From the NCBI GenBank assembly GCA_963747535.1, contig CAVVFX010000001.1:248001-312000 (forward strand): a stretch of DNA of 64,000 nucleotides. The letters run 5' to 3'. Under the pieces are notes generated by a model that did no database searches, was not told the DNA's origin, and saw nothing but the letters and a program-made list of their open reading frames with translations. Shown one piece after another: positions 52,293 through 59,723 of this stretch (the first letter of the stretch is position 1; the number at the start of each line of letters is the position of its first letter). Source of the stretch: CAVVFX01 sp963747535 (GTDB lineage: Bacteria > Acidobacteriota > Terriglobia > Bryobacterales > Bryobacteraceae). The translations under genes and the position numbers were made by a program.

Positions 52293-52688
52293 TTGCATCT
52301 CAACCAAGCGCCTGACGAGGACGAATCCGAATACGAAGTCGAGTATTTCAGTTTGCTGATGGGCATGAGCATGTCGTGTTTCCTGCTTGGGATGCGGGCG
52401 GGTCAGGAGATGGAGAAAACAGGAGTTGTCCGAGTGAGCGACGAACGGGGGCGCGAACTGATGGCCGCGGAGCTGGTGCCGCGGTCGGTCTACGTGGTTG
52501 CCAAAGACGACTGGCCGTTTCTCGCGACGCTGTTCGTGATCGACGTATCAACGCCGTGGATTGACTTCTATTCCGGAACATTGCGGATGGTCTTTAGCGC
52601 GAAGCGAAACCCCGATGGCACGCTGCAGGACGAGATGGGCGCCCGCATTCGCGTGTGGCAGTGGAGGGGCGATCCAACGGTGCAATGA
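52293..52688 (+). CDS. Hypothetical protein, 131 residues
   Basis: Reads DEDESEYEVEYFSLLMGMSM, then a Gly/Met-rich segment and a beta-rich half (SVYVVAKDDWPFLATLFVID, VSTPWIDFYSGTLRMVFSAK). No family was recognised. The frame may start further upstream than this ATG. Composition looks coding; it lies between repeats R10 and R11. Confidence 0.55.
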   Translation: MHLNQAPDEDESEYEVEYFSLLMGMSMSCFLLGMRAGQEMEKTGVVRVSDERGRELMAAELVPRSVYVVAKDDWPFLATLFVIDVSTPWIDFYSGTLRMVFSAKRNPDGTLQDEMGARIRVWQWRGDPTVQ

Positions 52689-52920
52689 CATAAAATGCTC
52701 AGCTTTGTCGCTCACAAAACCGTCGCCTCGTCGGGAGCAACGGAACGGTGAAGCGGCTCCGGCTGTTCTTCGAGGTGGAAACGCTCAACCCGGGAAATTT
52801 GGAGTAGCGCACCAGGGAGCCAGCTGCTGCCCGGACGAGCGCTGAGCGCTCGTCACGAGCGGCACTTCGAGCCGTATCGCCAAATCAAGAAAGGCCACAT
52901 CGTAGCCGGCGAACTCGCAC

Positions 52921-53015
52921 GTCCTCACCTCGTGGACGTCGCCGAGCGCGAAAACACCGCGAAAACGCGTTGTTCAAAAAAGCTGCGACGGTGTGTACTT
53001 GTGTCCGCGGATGGG
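52921..53015 (+). repeat. Modular GC-rich repeat, copy R11 (3' half)
   Basis: CTCGTGGACGTCGCCGAGCG, CGAAAACACCGCGAAAACGC and tail GTTCAAAAAAGCTGCGACGG, continuing into the duplicated small-gene unit. Equivalent in position to R2. The preceding 52689-52920 holds nothing recognised. Confidence 0.85.
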
Positions 53016-53419
53016 CGGGACAACCTCAAGACCCATGTGGTGATTGTCGGTCAGGATCGGGGCGACTCCATTGGCGGTCTCATGCGACCGATCGGGTAGT
53101 GTGTTTGAATCCGGCCCAGCCGATCCCCTTAGGCAAAGTGCAAGACGCCAACGATTGGGACTAACTGCCGTGAGCGAGACCTCGCGGATCGTGGGTGTCG
53201 AACTGAAGTTTCGTGCTCCATGGTTGCTTGCCTTGCTGTAATCATCGCTACTTCCGCCAATAACAGTTTCGGCCTTAAGGTTTCCATCGCCTCAAAATCA
53301 TGCATGAGGATTGCCCGATTGAACTTCAGCCTAAGTTCAGCGCATAGTTCGGAGGGCGAATTAACGGGCACTCCTCGAGTATAACGGATGTGATCGGAGG
53401 ATAGTACTCGGGGTTACCC
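52929..53419 (+). repeat. Duplicated unit of about 490 bp, copy 2
   Basis: Near-identical, same-orientation partner of 20741-21232, including the small minus-strand gene and the GGATAGTACTCGGGGTTACC end. Differences are scattered substitutions and small indels. Confidence 0.9.
53129..53371 (-). CDS. Small Cys-containing helical protein, copy 2
   Basis: The 80-residue protein starts MPVNSPSELCAELRLKFN, with Ser in place of the first Cys of copy 1 (CELC to SELC), then AILMHDFEAMETLRPKLLLA. The frame is conserved with copy 1 despite substitutions. Function unknown; loss of one Cys argues against a strict zinc-site role. Confidence 0.6.
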   Translation of the reverse strand: MPVNSPSELCAELRLKFNRAILMHDFEAMETLRPKLLLAEVAMITARQATMEHETSVRHPRSARSRSRQLVPIVGVLHFA

Positions 53420-53580
53420 GTGCCACGGCGATCCCCACGCCAGCCGCCGCGCACTGGACGCGGCGGTCGTGACAGCAGCTCCGGGTTGGGAGCCGGGCCC
53501 TGAACGAGCGCCTGAGCTTGTGCCCTCGCTGGATCGCCGTCGCGGTGCGAAAAAGCCGAGAGCCGAGAACAACGAACCGG
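53420..53580 (+). repeat. Modular GC-rich repeat, copy R12 (5' and middle blocks)
   Basis: GGCGATCCCCACGCC, GGCGGTCGTGACAGCAGCTC, CCTGAACGAGCGCCTGAGC, TGTGCCCTCGCTGGATCGCC and GAAAAAGCCGAGAGCCGAGA; the tail is missing. Confidence 0.8.
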
Positions 53581-53702
53581 ATTGTTTTCTATATGTGCGA
53601 GACCGTACTGGAGGCCCGCCAAGTTGCGTACTTTCCTGGTTCATTTGAACCGCAGTTAGGTACGCTAGCGTTGTATCGTTCTCGATCCAAAGTGAGCGTT
53701 GA

Positions 53703-53897
53703 ATGACTCGCGAGCAAATTGAAGGCAAGCTACACGAAGAACTGGCGATTGCCTATTTGAGGTCCGGCGCTGATCCGGACAGTGTAGAGCGACAGTCCGA
53801 ACTTGAATTAGCCCAACGTCGATACACAGGATTGTTTATTGATGAGGTGACGCCATCCGGCCTTAAAGAGCGCAAGGTGATGGCCCAGACTGCCTGA
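53703..53897 (+). CDS. Small hypothetical protein, 64 residues
   Basis: MTREQIEGKLHEELAIAYLR followed by SELELAQRRYTGLFIDEVTP; acidic and helical. No family was recognised and the Shine-Dalgarno is weak. It lies between repeats R12 and R13. Confidence 0.45.
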   Translation: MTREQIEGKLHEELAIAYLRSGADPDSVERQSELELAQRRYTGLFIDEVTPSGLKERKVMAQTA

Positions 53898-53964
53898 TAA
53901 GCGCCTGCGGCGGCTAAATCATGGCCGAAGCAAGCGGAAAAGACAGTTCCGGACCGCCAGTGCT

Positions 53965-54025
53965 AGGTTTGCGCGTTTCCTCGCGCGAGCGGGTGCGACA
54001 GAAAGGTGAGAGAATGGGCCGCGGC
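53965..54025 (+). repeat. Modular repeat fragment R15
   Basis: GCGCGTTTCCTCGCGCGAGC and CCGCGGCGATCC blocks only; a degenerate 5' piece overlapping the end of the next small gene. Confidence 0.5.
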
Positions 54026-54029
54026 GATC

Positions 54030-54266
54030 CTAGCACCCGTGCGTTGCGCGATGCTCGTCAAGTGCGCCGTGGGCAGCCATAAGGGTAACCCTCGCTGAGT
54101 CAACTTTTGCTCGGAGCTTTGACTGCACATCCTTATCGCTTTGGGTTAGTGTAGCTGCCGACAGTTCCAACGCAGTCTTCGCATGGGAACATACCGCTGC
54201 GTTCAGGGAATCTAATAAGGCGTTTCGCGTGTCGCAGATCATCGCACCACCGACAACTCTCATCAT
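54030..54266 (-). CDS. Small Cys-containing helical protein (HGC end)
   Basis: The 78-residue protein has MICDTRNALLDSLNAAVCSH followed by heptad-like helix (LRAKVDSARVTLMAAHGALD) and ends ATHGC. It resembles in plan the proteins at 20939, 49114 and 53129: N-terminal Cys, two helices, His near the end. Similar short proteins ending HGC occur in several copies in Acidobacterial genomes, as I recall. Function unknown. Confidence 0.55.
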   Translation of the reverse strand: MMRVVGGAMICDTRNALLDSLNAAVCSHAKTALELSAATLTQSDKDVQSKLRAKVDSARVTLMAAHGALDEHRATHGC

Positions 54267-54374
54267 AGGCTGTTCTCTAAAAGGGTCATAGCTATCATAC
54301 GCGCCCGTCGCGCGATCAATCCGTCACTTTGCCATTCGCCTCGGCCCGTGCTTAGAACGGACAGTCGAATGACC

Positions 54375-54715
54375 GCCCGGGTCTTGGCGGAAGCGCTATG
54401 CCGGCGCAGGCGTTTTGCGCGTTCCTCTCGAGCGGTGCCACGGCCCGAGGCACGTGCTCCGCGCCCGCCCCGGCGATCCCGCGTTCGCCGCCTCGCTCGA
54501 ACGCGCCCGCAGCTGTCGTGACAACAGAGCCCGGTCCGGCGCCGGGCCCTGAACGAGCGCCCCAGAACTCGTGTCCTTGCTCGATCGCCGTTGCGTCGCG
54601 AAAACCGAGAACCGCGACCCCCGTGGCCGTCGACGAGCGCGAAAACACCGCGAAACGCGTTTTGTGTTTTTCAAAAAAGCTGCGTGGGTGTAACAAAGTG
54701 TCGGGTTGTGGGGCG
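54375..54715 (+). repeat. Modular GC-rich repeat, copy R13 (complete)
   Basis: One of the most complete copies: GTCTTGGCGGAAGCGCTATG, TTTTGCGCGTTCCTCTCGAG, GGCGATCCCGCGTTCGCCGC, AACGCGCCCGCAGCTGTCGT, CCTGAACGAGCGCCCC, CTCGATCGCCGTTGCGTCGC, CGTCGACGAGCGCGAAAACA and tail TTTTTCAAAAAAGCTGCGTG then GGTGTAACAAAGTGTCGGGT. Its tail is almost identical to R7 unit b. Confidence 0.9.
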
Positions 54716-55290
54716 CTGATAACGAACAGGAGAATGTTGGTGACAGCTAAGTATTTGAAAGAATTACACATGTGAGTAAAGAACATACACCCGCAACATC
54801 CACTAGCCCAAGTACAGGGCGATGGCGGCCACGATCATATACGGAGCCATTGGCCTGCGGTTTTCGGTTCGATGCAGTTTTCCACGGTCTGACGGAAGCA
54901 GATTTGGGGCCAAGGACGGTGCGGTTTCCGGCATCGAGGTGCCGGCCGGGCGGCGCGCGTGAGAATGGCCGGCAGGATTACCTGCCGGATCAGATGGGCC
55001 ACCGAGGCGGCGGACGTGCGCGCGGGCCTCTCAACCGCGGCCAACTCGCGTGGCCGCCGGTGACAGTCAGTTTGGGCGTTCTTCGCGCGCGTAAAAGCGC
55101 GACCGTTTGCGACACTTTAGGCCGAAAAAGCGGTGGCTGGTGTGACGAAACGTAGCAGTATTCGCCGCTAATCCATCTTTTTTGGGAGTATCATAACGAC
55201 TACGCTTCATGCCGAAAGAACTGTTGCCGGAAATGGCGAAAATATCCCCTGCATTACGAAAAGCACAACGGCGGGGGCCTGAAAGGTTTT
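54716..55290. other. Gene-free stretch with a hairpin and repeat block R16
   Basis: CCGGCAGG-ATTA-CCTGCCGG (54969-54988) is a perfect 8-bp hairpin. At 55065-55125 GCGTTCTTCGCGCGCGTAAA and GTTTGCGACACTTTAGGCCG repeat the R4/R9 block. The plus-strand frame 54772-55155 is not supported by any family. Confidence 0.5.
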
Positions 55291-55659
55291 ATGTCCAAGA
55301 TACTCGTCGTAGATGACGAGCCTATAATCCTCGATCTGGTGGCCGCCACTCTCCAGCGAGAGAAGTATGATGTTCTCACTGCTGCGAGCGGTGCTGTAGC
55401 GCTTCAGCAAGCAAAGCTTTACGAACGAGACATCAGTCTTCTGATTGTCAATCATTCTGTAGGTTTCCAGCCGGGCCGAAATCTCGTCGATGAAATATTG
55501 CCGGTGCAGCCACAGATGAAGGTACTTCGTTTTTCAGGCCATCTGGAAAGTCAACTTCGCGCAAGGGGTGAAATGCGTCCCGAAAGCTTTTTCATTCAAA
55601 AGCCCTTTATGCCAAAGGAGCTAATCGGCAAGGTCCGTCAGATTATCGGTCTGGCATAA
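55291..55659 (+). CDS. Receiver-domain protein lacking the phospho-acceptor Asp
   Basis: The 122-residue protein starts as a normal receiver (MSKILVVDDEPIILDLVAAT) and ends with FFIQKPFMPKELIGKVRQII, including the conserved Lys. At the phosphorylation site it reads SLLIVNHSVGFQPGRNLVDE, so Asn stands where LIxTD has Asp, and MP.MDG is altered. It probably cannot be phosphorylated normally and may signal by protein contact (pseudoreceiver). It stands alone with a short upstream region. Confidence 0.88.
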   Translation: MSKILVVDDEPIILDLVAATLQREKYDVLTAASGAVALQQAKLYERDISLLIVNHSVGFQPGRNLVDEILPVQPQMKVLRFSGHLESQLRARGEMRPESFFIQKPFMPKELIGKVRQIIGLA

Positions 55660-55771
55660 AACTATCAATTCGTTGGCGGGTGCGGCAACGTGGCGCTAAG
55701 TACCCTTTGTGCGACCAAACGAAACCCACGGTTAAGCCGTCGATTGAAGAACAGGAGATAATATTACGCCT

Positions 55772-56239
55772 ATGGTACGAACAGCCGCTTTTCTGTTTCT
55801 GGCCGCCGCCGCGCTGACGTTTGGTCAGGACCACCAAACCATGGTGAACGAGCACGGGGACCACGTAATGGGATTTTCCCACGAAAAAACCACCCATCAC
55901 TTCGAGTTGAACTACGACGGCGGTGTCATCGACGTCCGCTCCAATGACGCGCGAGACACCGAAAGCCGCGATCAGATACGCAACCATTTTCGGCACATCG
56001 CGCAGATGTTCGCTGAGGGTAATTTCAACGCCCCCATGCTCGTCCACGGCGTAGCTGTTCCCGGTACGGCAACAATGACCCGTCTGAAGACTGAACTTCA
56101 CTGGAACTTACAGGAGACGCCGCGCGGGGCGAAGATCATCGTGATGGCCGATAACAAAGAAGCGCTAGACGCCGTTCACGCGTTCCTGCGGTTCCAAATC
56201 GAAGACCACAAAACGGGCGATTGCCCGATGGTTCACTAA
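55772..56239 (+). CDS. Exported hypothetical protein next to a MerR-type regulator
   Basis: The 155-residue protein has a signal peptide (MVRTAAFLFLAAAALTFGQD). His-rich start of the mature part (HQTMVNEHGDHVMGFSHEKT followed by THHF) may bind metal. The rest is a compact alpha/beta domain (RSNDARDTESRDQIRNHFRH, EALDAVHAFLRFQIEDHKTG). It is convergent with the MerR gene, stops overlapping at 56236-56239. I recall similar proteins near heavy-metal genes; function unknown. Confidence 0.75.
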   Translation: MVRTAAFLFLAAAALTFGQDHQTMVNEHGDHVMGFSHEKTTHHFELNYDGGVIDVRSNDARDTESRDQIRNHFRHIAQMFAEGNFNAPMLVHGVAVPGTATMTRLKTELHWNLQETPRGAKIIVMADNKEALDAVHAFLRFQIEDHKTGDCPMVH

Positions 56240-56664
56240 ACCGCTGTAAACGACGGGCCCGGTGACAAAGCCTCGATAATCCGGCAGTCCGCAATAATTC
56301 CTTTGCCCTGACAACAGTTGTTTAAACGGCGCAGTTCCTTGGCGAGACGTTTTAGGTCAGAAATTTTCTGCTCGATCTCGATTAGATGGTGGGCCGTAAT
56401 GCGGTCCACCTCTGCGCACTCCTCATCTTTCCGGGAAGACAAGCGAAGAAGATCGCGAATCTGATCGAGCGTAAACCCCAAATCCCGACAGCGGCGAATG
56501 AACTGTAAGCGGCGCACATGTTCGTTGCTATAGGTCCGATAGTTCCCCACGGTTCGTGATGGCACCGGCAACAGCCCGACTTGCTCGTAATACCGGACCG
56601 TCACAACCTTGGTTCCGGTCCGCTTCGCCAATTCTCCAATGCCAATGTGTTTCTTTCCATTCAT
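56236..56664 (-). CDS. MerR-family heavy-metal-type transcriptional regulator
   Basis: The 142-residue regulator has a MerR winged helix (IGIGELAKRTGTKVVTVRYY, EQVGLLPVPSRTVGNYRTYS), a dimerisation helix, and Cys residues in the positions of Zn/Cd/Pb-type sensors: DEECAEVDRI before the helix and CCQGKGIIADCRIIEAL at the C terminus. It is divergent from the outer-membrane protein gene; the 49-bp gap holds a MerR-type promoter. It probably represses and, with metal, activates that promoter. Confidence 0.9.
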   Translation of the reverse strand: MNGKKHIGIGELAKRTGTKVVTVRYYEQVGLLPVPSRTVGNYRTYSNEHVRRLQFIRRCRDLGFTLDQIRDLLRLSSRKDEECAEVDRITAHHLIEIEQKISDLKRLAKELRRLNNCCQGKGIIADCRIIEALSPGPSFTAV

Positions 56665-56667
56665 AGC

Positions 56668-56698
56668 TTGACCCTATAGCGACTATAGCCTTTATGCT
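56668..56698 (+). promoter_or_regulatory. MerR-type promoter with 19-bp spacer and central dyad
   Basis: TTGACC (56668-56673), CTATAG-CGA...CTATAG repeats at 56674-56679 and 56683-56688, and TATGCT (56693-56698) give a 19-bp spacer, the hallmark of MerR-activated promoters. The dyad lies inside the spacer. The inferred start would fall inside the Shine-Dalgarno at 56701-56706, so the leader must be very short or the true -10 differs. Confidence 0.65.
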
Positions 56699-56713
56699 GG
56701 AGGAGGAACGAGA

Positions 56714-57238
56714 ATGAACGCAATCAGATCTCTGTTTTTCACATCACTGTTTTTCTGCCCGGGAAACGTCTCCGCCCAGTCGGTCAATAAAGACCCTGAG
56801 CCTGCGGCAATCGTCGAGCTCGGCGGAGCAGTCGGACAGGATCTCAAAGGTGGTGGGTCAAGCTTCGGCGGGGACCTCGCTGTCGAGTTTACGCCGATAG
56901 AGAATTGGCTGGAGATTGAAGCAGGCACCACTCCGCTCTTCCGTCATCACTCGACAGAATGGGATACGGACCTTCTGTTCAAGAAGCCTTGGACCCTCTC
57001 AGAACGAGTGGAATTCATGCTTGGCGTTGGTCCGGAGTGGATACATGCGAGGGCGTATGGCCTGACAACGAACGCAGTCGCCGGCGAAGTGGTGCTGGAC
57101 TTTATGTTCTGGCCCTCCTCGAAGCATAGATTCGGCTGGTTCCTCGAACCCGGCTACGACTACAGCTTCGCGCGAGGGCACGAGCGCTCGATTGGGATGA
57201 GCGGTGGCCTGCTCATCGCGATCTCACGAAGACGTTAA
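56714..57238 (+). CDS. Small outer-membrane beta-barrel protein under MerR-type control
   Basis: The 174-residue protein has a signal peptide (AIRSLFFTSLFFCPGNVSAQ) and alternating strands (GGDLAVEFTPIENWLEIEAG, GWFLEPGYDYSFARGHERSI), ending GLLIAISRR. AGGAGG lies seven bases before the ATG. It is a probable outer-membrane barrel of about eight strands. Control by the divergent MerR regulator suggests a role in metal or stress response (inference). Confidence 0.75.
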   Translation: MNAIRSLFFTSLFFCPGNVSAQSVNKDPEPAAIVELGGAVGQDLKGGGSSFGGDLAVEFTPIENWLEIEAGTTPLFRHHSTEWDTDLLFKKPWTLSERVEFMLGVGPEWIHARAYGLTTNAVAGEVVLDFMFWPSSKHRFGWFLEPGYDYSFARGHERSIGMSGGLLIAISRRR

Positions 57239-57604
57239 ACCTTGCAAGCTAGCCAGCGTCGCACAAAGGAACCTTTCTGCAACACTGTCGATCTGCATAA
57301 ATCGCGTGACCTTAACCCGGTTTTCCGTTCCGTTGATCCCCAACACCCAAACCAAGCAAGGAACTTCGCGAGTTGCTGGGGGTGGATCATGTGGCGTGAG
57401 CAATAAGGGTATCCGGATAGAGGTAAGGATGCTGGCTAAAACTGCCCTCGTGATACTCCGCAGAAAACGCGGCTTCCCAGGCGGACCAAGCGACAACCAA
57501 GCGAACCAAGCGGCGGTGCCTTGGATGCGTTCGAAGGATCGGATAGAATTTTGGCTTCTTCTGGGCGCCGGGGGCGGTCGATACTATGGTCCGAGGGGTG
57601 ATGC
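57239..57604. other. Gene-free stretch
   Basis: Frames on both strands are short and uncharacteristic. No repeat-family block, hairpin or promoter of note was seen; the promoter of the FAD enzyme gene must lie here. Confidence 0.5.
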
Positions 57605-58813
57605 ATGATGTATGACGCAATAATTGTCGGCGGCGGCTTGGCCGGTTCCACGCTCGCTAAAAGCCTTGCGGAGCGTGGCTACCGGGTGATCGTGCTCGAA
57701 CAGGAGCGCGAGTTCAAAGATCGGGTCCGCGGCGAGCAGATGCACCCCTGGGGAGTTGCCGCGGCGCGCAAACTCGATATCTACGATTATCTCGCTCGAA
57801 CCTGCGGAAACCAGACTCGGTGGTGGACAACCTGGATGGGAGGTGTCGCGGTCTTCAACCGCGACCTGGAATCGACAACGCCTCATGGTGCCGGCTCATT
57901 TAATATCTACCATCCAGCTATGCAAGAGGCGCTCATAATGCTCGCGGAGAAAGCGGGCGCTGAAATCAGGCGCGGAGTTAGGGTGAGCGGCCTCGGTATG
58001 GGCGATAATCCGGGCGTTCACTTCACCGATGGCGACAAGGAATTCTCACTCACTGGCCGCATCGTAGTGGGAGCGGATGGAAGGATGTCACAGGTTCGTT
58101 CCTGGGCTGGCTTTGAAACTGATTCTGATCCTGACCGCCTGATGATAGCCGGACTCTTGGTCGAGGGAGTATCTGCGCCGGAAAACGCGACACATATGAG
58201 TGTCGGGCCGGCCGGCAGCACGCTCGTGGCGCCTCTCGGTCAAGAGCGCGCGCGACTGTACTTTATGTACCGGAAAGCGGATGGCCCGCGCGAACTGACC
58301 GGAAAAGCACGCATTCCCGAGTTCCTGGCCTGCTGCCGCAGCGCGGGGATTCCGGCCGAATGGCTGGATGGAGCATCGCCGGCCGAGCCTCTCGCGGAAT
58401 TCAACGGAGCCGATCGTTGGGTTCCGCATCCCGCGCGCAACGGCGTAGTACTAGTTGGTGATGCGGCAACCGCCACAGACCCTGACTGGGGTACTGGGCT
58501 GTCACTCACGCTTTGGGATGTTCTTCATTTGAGAGATGCCCTGTGTGCATCAGCCGACTGGCGGGGTGCTGTAGAGCGTTACGCGGTTGAGCACGACGGA
58601 TATTACGGGGTCCTCCATGAAGTCACACGGTGCTTCGCTGAACTGCTCTGGTCTACAGGGAAAGCAGCAGACGAACGCCGGTCACAGGTCCTGCCATCGC
58701 TGCTAACCAACCCCGTGGGAGTTCCGGACGTGATCGGCTTAGGTCCCGAGTCGCCGGTCGATGACAGGGCGCGGCGCTTGTTTTTCGGTCAAACTCAGGC
58801 CGCTATTGCCTGA
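57605..58813 (+). CDS. FAD-dependent monooxygenase / oxidoreductase (PHBH fold)
   Basis: The 402-residue enzyme has DAIIVGGGLAGSTLAKSLAE (GxGxxG dinucleotide motif), RVIVLEQEREFKDRVRGEQM, GRIVVGADGRMSQVRSWAGF (DG motif) and RNGVVLVGDAATATDPDWGT (GD motif), the three signatures of PHBH-type flavoprotein hydroxylases and geranylgeranyl-reductase-like enzymes. The start is ATG 57605 or ATG 57608. No partner gene is adjacent except the SnoaL-like protein 157 bp downstream, a pairing seen in polyketide-type oxidation pathways; substrate unknown. Confidence 0.9.
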   Translation: MMYDAIIVGGGLAGSTLAKSLAERGYRVIVLEQEREFKDRVRGEQMHPWGVAAARKLDIYDYLARTCGNQTRWWTTWMGGVAVFNRDLESTTPHGAGSFNIYHPAMQEALIMLAEKAGAEIRRGVRVSGLGMGDNPGVHFTDGDKEFSLTGRIVVGADGRMSQVRSWAGFETDSDPDRLMIAGLLVEGVSAPENATHMSVGPAGSTLVAPLGQERARLYFMYRKADGPRELTGKARIPEFLACCRSAGIPAEWLDGASPAEPLAEFNGADRWVPHPARNGVVLVGDAATATDPDWGTGLSLTLWDVLHLRDALCASADWRGAVERYAVEHDGYYGVLHEVTRCFAELLWSTGKAADERRSQVLPSLLTNPVGVPDVIGLGPESPVDDRARRLFFGQTQAAIA

Positions 58814-58970
58814 GCAACCGTTAGGGCGGTGATGACGGAGTCAATGTCGTTGAAAGCCTATGGCATTGAGTTGGCGTCAAGTTGACGGGAAAGCCCGACG
58901 CTGATATTAAGGCCAAAAATAAAGATTAAGACGAGTGTGACGATTTAACCAGGAACCCACAGGAGGGACC

Positions 58971-59402
58971 GTGACCACAGACGAGATCAAGCGCACCGGC
59001 GTCGCCGCGATCGAATGCTTCAACGACCCGGCGCGACGGGACGAGTACTTCGAGACGCTCTACGAAGACGATGTCGTCCTATACGGCTACACGCCGGAAC
59101 CGCTCACGCCCAAGGCGACCGTGAAGGGCTTCTACAAGGCGCTCTTCGACGCGTTCCCTGACTGCCACGTGGACACTGAGGCCATGTACGTTGAGGGGGA
59201 CGTGCTGACGTGGCGCTTCCGGTTCTCGGGCACCCACACCGGCACGTTCCAGGGCATCCCGCCGAGTGGTCGGTCCTTTTCGATCCCCGGCATCACGATC
59301 CTGCGCTTCGGCGCGCACCGATGCGTGGAGCGGTGGTCAGTGGCCGACTTCCTGGGGATGATGATCCAAATAGGCGCCATCCCGGCCCCGCCGGCGGCTT
59401 GA
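58971..59402 (+). CDS. SnoaL-like ester cyclase/isomerase family protein
   Basis: Start is GTG with CAGGAGGGACC upstream. The 143-residue alpha+beta barrel of the NTF2/SnoaL fold reads FETLYEDDVVLYGYTPEPLT, VKGFYKALFDAFPDCHVDTE, WRFRFSGTHTGTFQGIPPSG and HRCVERWSVADFLGMMIQIG. Family members act as polyketide cyclases, isomerases or carrier proteins. A decayed partial copy lies at 19966-20202. Confidence 0.88.
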   Translation: MTTDEIKRTGVAAIECFNDPARRDEYFETLYEDDVVLYGYTPEPLTPKATVKGFYKALFDAFPDCHVDTEAMYVEGDVLTWRFRFSGTHTGTFQGIPPSGRSFSIPGITILRFGAHRCVERWSVADFLGMMIQIGAIPAPPAA

Positions 59403-59420
59403 TCCCGTGACGTTCAAGAA

Positions 59421-59516
59421 CTAAGCGCGAACTTTGCTAATGCGGAAGACCAGGTCCGGGATGGTGGCCGGCGATGGCGGGGCCCAGCGGTCAACGTTCA
59501 ACTTCAATGGTTTCAT
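59421..59516 (-). pseudogene. 31-codon ORF, collapsed duplicate of the winged-helix gene at 59724-60368
   Basis: AAGGAGATTCTAT precedes an ATG encoding MKPLKLNVDRWA, then PSPATIPDLVFRISKVRA and TAG. The first part resembles the start of the 214-residue neighbour (LLTVVVDRWA) and the second its internal segment PASIPELIFRMTKKR. So this is an in-frame deletion remnant of a tandem duplicate, yet it keeps a strong ribosome-binding site and might still be translated. Confidence 0.55.
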
Positions 59517-59610
59517 ATAGAATCTCCTTGGCAGAAACCGGAAACGACGGTATCCAGGTGAAGGCTGTTAGGGGGTACCGTCGGTTGAAAAAACGGGCAA
59601 TCGCTGACAT

Positions 59611-59720
59611 TTGCCTTTGCCCCCAGCGGGCATAGGCAACGCACGGAAGCGCCATCAGAGTCAGATCCAAACCCGAGCCGCGCGGGAAAGAAACAGAAGG
59701 AACCTTTGTGGCTCCCGGAG
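59611..59720 (-). repeat. Conserved block A 3' of the winged-helix gene (partner at 60418-60540)
   Basis: A 22-bp core (59618-59639) is identical to 60425-60446 and forms the top of a hairpin: GCCC-CCAGC-GGGC, extended by TTGCC...GGCAA. Further similarity follows (CCGAGCCGC, AAAGAAACAGA). The block lies downstream of one gene and upstream of the next in each case. Confidence 0.75.
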
Positions 59721-59723
59721 CAT

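Noticed and set aside
54398..54775. Open frames through the modular repeats (Arg/Ala/Ser-rich, up to about 200 codons)
   Set aside because: They arise in all frames of GC-rich repeats, differ between copies through frame-breaking indels and have no conserved product.
20000..55000. CRISPR array
   Set aside because: The repeats are 100-350 bp, irregularly spaced and mosaic; there are no regular spacers and no cas genes.
47000..55200. Integron cassette array with attC sites
   Set aside because: No IntI-type integrase, no RYYYAAC/GTTRRRY core pairs and no typical 60-140-bp attC folds. The repeats are longer, modular and partly inverted.
57204..57608. 134-codon frame between the barrel protein and the FAD enzyme
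   Set aside because: It overlaps both genes, and its composition and lack of motifs do not support coding.
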